Part shown: one piece after another, positions 60,352-64,000 of the stretch
Numbering within the stretch: position 1 is the stretch's first letter
How the letters are laid out: each line of letters begins with the position of its first letter
Program-made: the position numbers and the translations under genes
Source: Lentibacillus siamensis
GTDB taxonomy: Bacteria > Bacillota > Bacilli > Bacillales > Amphibacillaceae
Direction: 5' to 3'
Length of the DNA: 64,000 nt
Assembly: GCF_039522605.1 (NCBI RefSeq)
Contig: NZ_BAAADS010000025.1
Location: 1 to 64,000 of the forward strand
Notes under the pieces: model-generated
Databases searched by the model: none
Told to the model about the DNA's origin: nothing
The model's input: the letters and a program-made list of their open reading frames with translations, nothing else

Positions 60352-60472
60352 ATTTAACTCTCCAATTAATTTAATGGTTTTTGATAAGCGGTACCATTGG
60401 GAAGCTGCGTGCATATTTAATTTCCAGATAAAAATCAAGCAACGCATCATAACTACGCTGCTCCAAGCTATT

Positions 60473-61393
60473 TCACGAATCAAATAAATTCATACTGAGG
60501 TACCGTTCTCCTGTATCAGGAGCTATGCATAAAATTTTCTTTCCACTGCCTAAGCGTTTTGCAACTTGAATTGCTGCAAAAACTGCCGCCGCACCTGACA
60601 GTCCAATGAATACTCCTTCTTCACGGGGAAGCTTTCTAAACATATCCACCGCATCGTCATCATCAATTTGCATAATCTCATCGTAAACATCAGTATTTAG
60701 GATATCAGGTACAAAACCCGGGCTTGTTCCAACTAATTTATGCGGTCCAGGTTCTCCGCCTGATAATACCGGGGATCCTTTTGGTTCGGCTACCACAATG
60801 TGTAATCCTGATATTTTGGCTTTTAATGTTTCGCCTGTTCCTGTTACAGTCCCGCCGGTTCCAGCCGTACAAACAAATGCATCAAGCTCACCGTCCATCT
60901 GGTCAACTATTTCTGCTGCTGTCGTTGTTCGATGAATATCAGAATTAGCATCATTTTCAAACTGCTGGGGAATAAAACTTCCTGGAATTTCATTCTGAAG
61001 CTCTTTTGCCTTTTGAATCGCACCAGGCATTTTTTCAGCACTTGGTGTGAGCACAACTTTAGCCCCGAAAGCTTTTAATATGTTTCTGCGTTCCTGCGTG
61101 CTGTTATCAGGCATTACTAGAATTACCTGATAACCCTTTGCTGCACCATTCATTGCAAGACCGATCCCCGTATTCCCGCTTGTAGGTTCAATAATTGTAT
61201 CGCCGGGCTTTATAACCCCTGCATCTTCCGCTTGTTTTATCATGTTATATGCAGCACGATCTTTGACACTTTTGCTCGGATTGTTTGATTCCAGCTTCAC
61301 AAAAATATCTGCTGCATCTTCCGGCACGATCTTATTTAACCTTACAACCGGCGTTTCACCTATTAATTCCGTCATGTTCTGTACAACTTTCAT
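60473..61393 (-). CDS. cysK: Cysteine synthase (O-acetylserine sulfhydrylase)
   Basis: 306 residues, fold type II PLP enzyme. PLP lysine K44 in NNPSKSVKDRAAYNM; PTSGNTGIGLAM binds substrate, TAGTGGTVTGTGE the cofactor phosphate. Makes cysteine from O-acetylserine and sulfide. Starts 6 bases after dsdA stops, so both amino acid enzymes form one operon. A few positions (KDRAAYN rather than KDRIA) suggest a paralogue; function could include related beta-replacements. Confidence 0.9.
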   Translation of the reverse strand: MKVVQNMTELIGETPVVRLNKIVPEDAADIFVKLESNNPSKSVKDRAAYNMIKQAEDAGVIKPGDTIIEPTSGNTGIGLAMNGAAKGYQVILVMPDNSTQERRNILKAFGAKVVLTPSAEKMPGAIQKAKELQNEIPGSFIPQQFENDANSDIHRTTTAAEIVDQMDGELDAFVCTAGTGGTVTGTGETLKAKISGLHIVVAEPKGSPVLSGGEPGPHKLVGTSPGFVPDILNTDVYDEIMQIDDDDAVDMFRKLPREEGVFIGLSGAAAVFAAIQVAKRLGSGKKILCIAPDTGERYLSMNLFDS

Positions 61394-61399
61394 TGGATA

Positions 61400-62710
61400 T
61401 CAACCTTTCTCCATCAATCTTTTGCCCTGTGCATAAAATTCCTTCATATCCTGTTCAGGCACCAGTGAACCTCCTGTTGCCCAAGCGATGTGCGTAATGT
61501 TTTCTTCCGGTAACTCATTTTCCTTTATATATTTCTGCACACGTGCAGGGCCAATTAATCCGGCAGTTGCGGATGGTTCCAGAAAAATGTCTTCCGTATC
61601 TGCAAGCCGGGTCAAATAACGGTACAATTCATTATCTTCAACCGTATAGATCCCGCTGATGAGCTTATCACTAACTTTTGTTGCAAATGCGGATGGACGG
61701 CCAACTGCAAGACCGTCTGCTTCGGTCTGGTTATCGATTCCGAAATCCTGAACACTGACATTCTCCATTTTTCCAGTCAACAGTCCAATCATTACAGATG
61801 GAGAGTGAGTCGGTTCCACGAAGAAACAATGTACATGTTCACCAAATACATGTTTTAACCCAAACGTGATACCGCCTGGTGAACCGCCTACACCACATGG
61901 TAAGTAAACAAACAGCGGGTTTTCCTTATTCACCTTAATTTTCTTTTCATGCAACTGTTTTTGTAATTCAAATGCAGCAACACTGTATCCGAGAAACAAA
62001 TGCTTTGAATCCTCATCATCCACAAAGTATGCTTTCGGATCATTGATTGTCTGTTCACGTCCTGAACGGATTGCCTCACTGAAGTCACCGGAAAATTCAT
62101 ATACGAAAGCTCCACGGCTCCGAAGCAGATCTTTTTTCCATTGCTTGGCATCCGAAGACATATATACCGAAACGTTAAAACCAAGCTGAGCACTTATTGT
62201 ACCGATACTCAAGCCTAAATTACCAGTTGATCCGACCCCAATCGCATACTGGCTAAAAAATTTTTTAAACTGGTCTGTTGCAAATACCTCATAATTGTCA
62301 TTAGCTGACACCATTCCCGCATCGATGGCCAGACACTCAGCATAATGAAGGATTTCATAAAGACCGCCTCTTGCTTTAATGGATCCGACAATCGGCAGCT
62401 CATTATCACACTTTACGTACAAATCTCCTTCAACAGACATTTGATTATCCTTAAATTTTGTGATCTGTCTTAACGGAGATTCAATTATCCCGTCTGATTC
62501 CGGGAATACGTTACGCAGAAATGGTCTGAATCTCTCCCATAGCTTTTCAGCGTATGCCATATCCTCCTTGGAAATCGGCAGTGAGTCCAGGTTTTCCTGT
62601 TCATGTAAATGTGGATTCGACCAATAAACAGGGTTTAAGTTAATAATATCATCAAGAATTGGATATTTTTCTTTCCATTTTACAACTTCCTGCTGTGAAA
62701 AAACCATCAT
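61400..62710 (-). CDS. dsdA: D-serine ammonia-lyase
   Basis: 436 residues, PLP enzyme that deaminates D-serine to pyruvate and ammonia. Signatures: PLP lysine in LPIVGSIKARGGLYE, VGSTGNLGLSIG, and LPCGVGGSPGGITFGLK. Removes toxic D-serine. GAGGG lies 5 bases before the ATG at 62710; a GTG two codons earlier is also open. The following cysK suggests joint serine/cysteine metabolism. Confidence 0.92.
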   Translation of the reverse strand: MMVFSQQEVVKWKEKYPILDDIINLNPVYWSNPHLHEQENLDSLPISKEDMAYAEKLWERFRPFLRNVFPESDGIIESPLRQITKFKDNQMSVEGDLYVKCDNELPIVGSIKARGGLYEILHYAECLAIDAGMVSANDNYEVFATDQFKKFFSQYAIGVGSTGNLGLSIGTISAQLGFNVSVYMSSDAKQWKKDLLRSRGAFVYEFSGDFSEAIRSGREQTINDPKAYFVDDEDSKHLFLGYSVAAFELQKQLHEKKIKVNKENPLFVYLPCGVGGSPGGITFGLKHVFGEHVHCFFVEPTHSPSVMIGLLTGKMENVSVQDFGIDNQTEADGLAVGRPSAFATKVSDKLISGIYTVEDNELYRYLTRLADTEDIFLEPSATAGLIGPARVQKYIKENELPEENITHIAWATGGSLVPEQDMKEFYAQGKRLMEKG

Positions 62711-62901
62711 GACCACCCTCTCTTGCCATTTTCAATCGTTATCTTTCCAATTTTATACTATCATGATACAACAAAAAGCCCAATCAAAAAGCGGACCATC
62801 ACTCGAACAGTCAGCTTTGTTTGCTTGTTTACATGCATATGCAGAAGCTGGCGGTGATTAAAAAGTGTTCTATATGCTAAATTCGGTCAACTCAAACACC
62901 A

Positions 62902-63750
62902 TCAACTGTTCTGAAAACCATCCAGCTTTCTTTTTATTTTTTTACGGTAGCTGCTACTGAACCATTCTTTTCCTCCACGCATTATTTCCGTTGCATAAAG
63001 AGAAGATGGTGCTGTCTCATCCGTTTTATCAATTCCAATAAATGTCAGTACCTGGTACAGTTCACTGGTGACGTTCACAGGCACAATTGCCGGACGGTAA
63101 ATCCGATTGTCTACACCTTCCCGTTTATATAAATATGCTAATGCTTCGGATGGGATTTTGTATACTTTCCCTTCTACACTTTCCGATTTATTTTCAACAA
63201 TATCAGCCTTCCCGCCATCATCTGTCTTAACAGAAAAACGGAATTCAAATCCGTTAAGCACACCGGAACCAAACACTTCAGTAAAAAAATGATCCGCTCC
63301 AGCACTCCGAAAACGCTCATCATCAAGACAGGATCCATATGCAAAATACAGCAGATGACCCTGCTTTATGTATTGATAAACACACCAGTCTCCTGAGGAA
63401 ATCTCGCAAGTGGAATAATTCATGGATTGTGCTGCAGTATAGACAATAGCAAGGCATTCTTCCCCTGATTCATTCCATACTGAGGTCGTAACCTTGTTAT
63501 ATAAATTATCAGATCTTCCATCCTCAAACCCTTCCAGCGCATCAATTATTTTCATTTGTGAGTCCGTCACATTATATAGTTCCCCAAATACACAGGATGA
63601 ATCATTCAGCTGCATAACCGGATAATCTTTGTCCGTATCAAACAACTTTCCACGAACGCGGCATTGTGAATATATACACGCTGCTCCCTCCAAATAATCA
63701 TGATTTCGACCGCCCATACGTAATGTTCCATAAACAAACACGTTTGTCAC
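62902..63750 (-). CDS. Two-domain gamma-glutamylcyclotransferase (YkqA-like)
   Basis: 282 residues. N-terminal GGCT/AIG2-like domain starting VFVYGTLRMGGRNH (about 1-120), second GGCT domain starting LYFAYGSCLDDERF (about 133-265). Resembles B. subtilis YkqA, which has the same tandem layout. Predicted cleavage of gamma-glutamyl amines or peptides. The catalytic Glu candidate IIDALEGFED is visible in domain 1. Confidence 0.85.
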   Translation of the reverse strand: MTNVFVYGTLRMGGRNHDYLEGAACIYSQCRVRGKLFDTDKDYPVMQLNDSSCVFGELYNVTDSQMKIIDALEGFEDGRSDNLYNKVTTSVWNESGEECLAIVYTAAQSMNYSTCEISSGDWCVYQYIKQGHLLYFAYGSCLDDERFRSAGADHFFTEVFGSGVLNGFEFRFSVKTDDGGKADIVENKSESVEGKVYKIPSEALAYLYKREGVDNRIYRPAIVPVNVTSELYQVLTFIGIDKTDETAPSSLYATEIMRGGKEWFSSSYRKKIKRKLDGFQNS

Positions 63751-63924
63751 TTGTATCCCCTCCCGTATTAATTGATCATATCATAACCTTTTATTACGAT
63801 AAAAAGCCACCGATTATCAAATACCCATACAAGTATATGTTGATACCCCTCTAATCAAGAGAAGTTATAGCTTTGCTAGGTATATAGGGATACATGCATA
63901 GGTATTTATGTATCTCATTAAAAA

Positions 63925-63954
63925 TTCCGGATACCTCCTATGAGATATCCGGAA
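63925..63954 (-). terminator. Terminator of a gene right of the window
   Basis: TTCCGGATA and TATCCGGAA, a perfect 9-base stem. On the minus strand it is followed by TTTTTAA, so it ends a minus-strand gene lying beyond position 64000. Confidence 0.65.
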
Positions 63955-64000
63955 ATGCGTTCGTATCATTTCATTGTAACGTTTACTTAAAAATTATGCT

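Noticed and set aside
1..64000. CRISPR array, rRNA or tRNA genes
   Set aside because: No regularly spaced identical direct repeats, no rRNA signatures and no cloverleaf with CCA-type end were noticed; a tRNA search program would be decisive.

Overview
The window looks like chromosome of a spore-forming, facultatively anaerobic Bacillaceae, most like the moderately halophilic Virgibacillus/Oceanobacillus/Lentibacillus group. The support is low G+C, strong AGGAGG-type ribosome binding sites, a GerAB germinant permease, speH, a perfect sigma-W type promoter, BpsA/BpsB-type polyketide genes and narGHJI. This is inferred from protein resemblance; I could not run a search.

Layout. (1) 1-2.1 kb: right part of an insertion sequence (DDE transposase, AAA helper ATPase, small third protein). 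(2) 2.2-3.3 kb: orphan gerAB on the minus strand. (3) 3.7-6.2 kb and 12.5-22.1 kb: an accessory region. Short, unrelated genes, all on the plus strand, lie mostly singly between about 23 copies of one imperfect hairpin repeat with a GGGCGC...CTGGAATAAG core. They include small membrane proteins, VOC, GNAT, DinB, CPBP, TetR, an alcohol dehydrogenase, an antitoxin and a zinc metallopeptidase-like protein, plus at least seven broken genes. The layout resembles an integron cassette array, but no integrase is visible. (4) 6.3-12.4 kb, inside that region: a TPP riboswitch and the thiazole operon tenI-thiO-thiS-thiG-thiF, running without a break into a galactitol-type PTS (IIA, IIC, IIB).

(5) 22.2-25.6 kb: PadR regulator, HAAS-type and DUF4173 membrane proteins, a cis-prenyltransferase paralogue. 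(6) 25.7-30.3 kb: speH, then a sigma-W promoter driving DUF4178, pspA, a DUF4247 lipoprotein, DUF350 and a membrane-anchored spermidine-synthase-like enzyme. This looks like an envelope-stress and polyamine unit. (7) 30.3-33.9 kb: bpsA-bpsB, a preQ1-controlled queuosine precursor transporter, a long MITE-like element, a cold shock gene. (8) 34.2-43.6 kb: housekeeping genes (fhs, HD hydrolase, NlpC/P60 hydrolase, thyA-folA-mobA, tatA-tatA-tatC, yozE-like, VrrA/YqfQ-like, msrAB), with a second element bounded by terminal inverted repeats.

(9) 43.8-55.8 kb: phosphatase, LysM-M14 peptidase, ferredoxin, acylphosphatase, then an anaerobic block. A perfect FNR box precedes a hemerythrin gene, and narGHJI and a Rieske-FAD oxidoreductase follow. 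MobA and Tat genes upstream fit molybdenum-enzyme metabolism. (10) 56.4-63.8 kb, minus strand: DHA2 efflux pump, GNAT, DUF2332, methyltransferase, cysK, dsdA and a two-domain gamma-glutamylcyclotransferase (YkqA-like). I saw no rRNA, tRNA or CRISPR.
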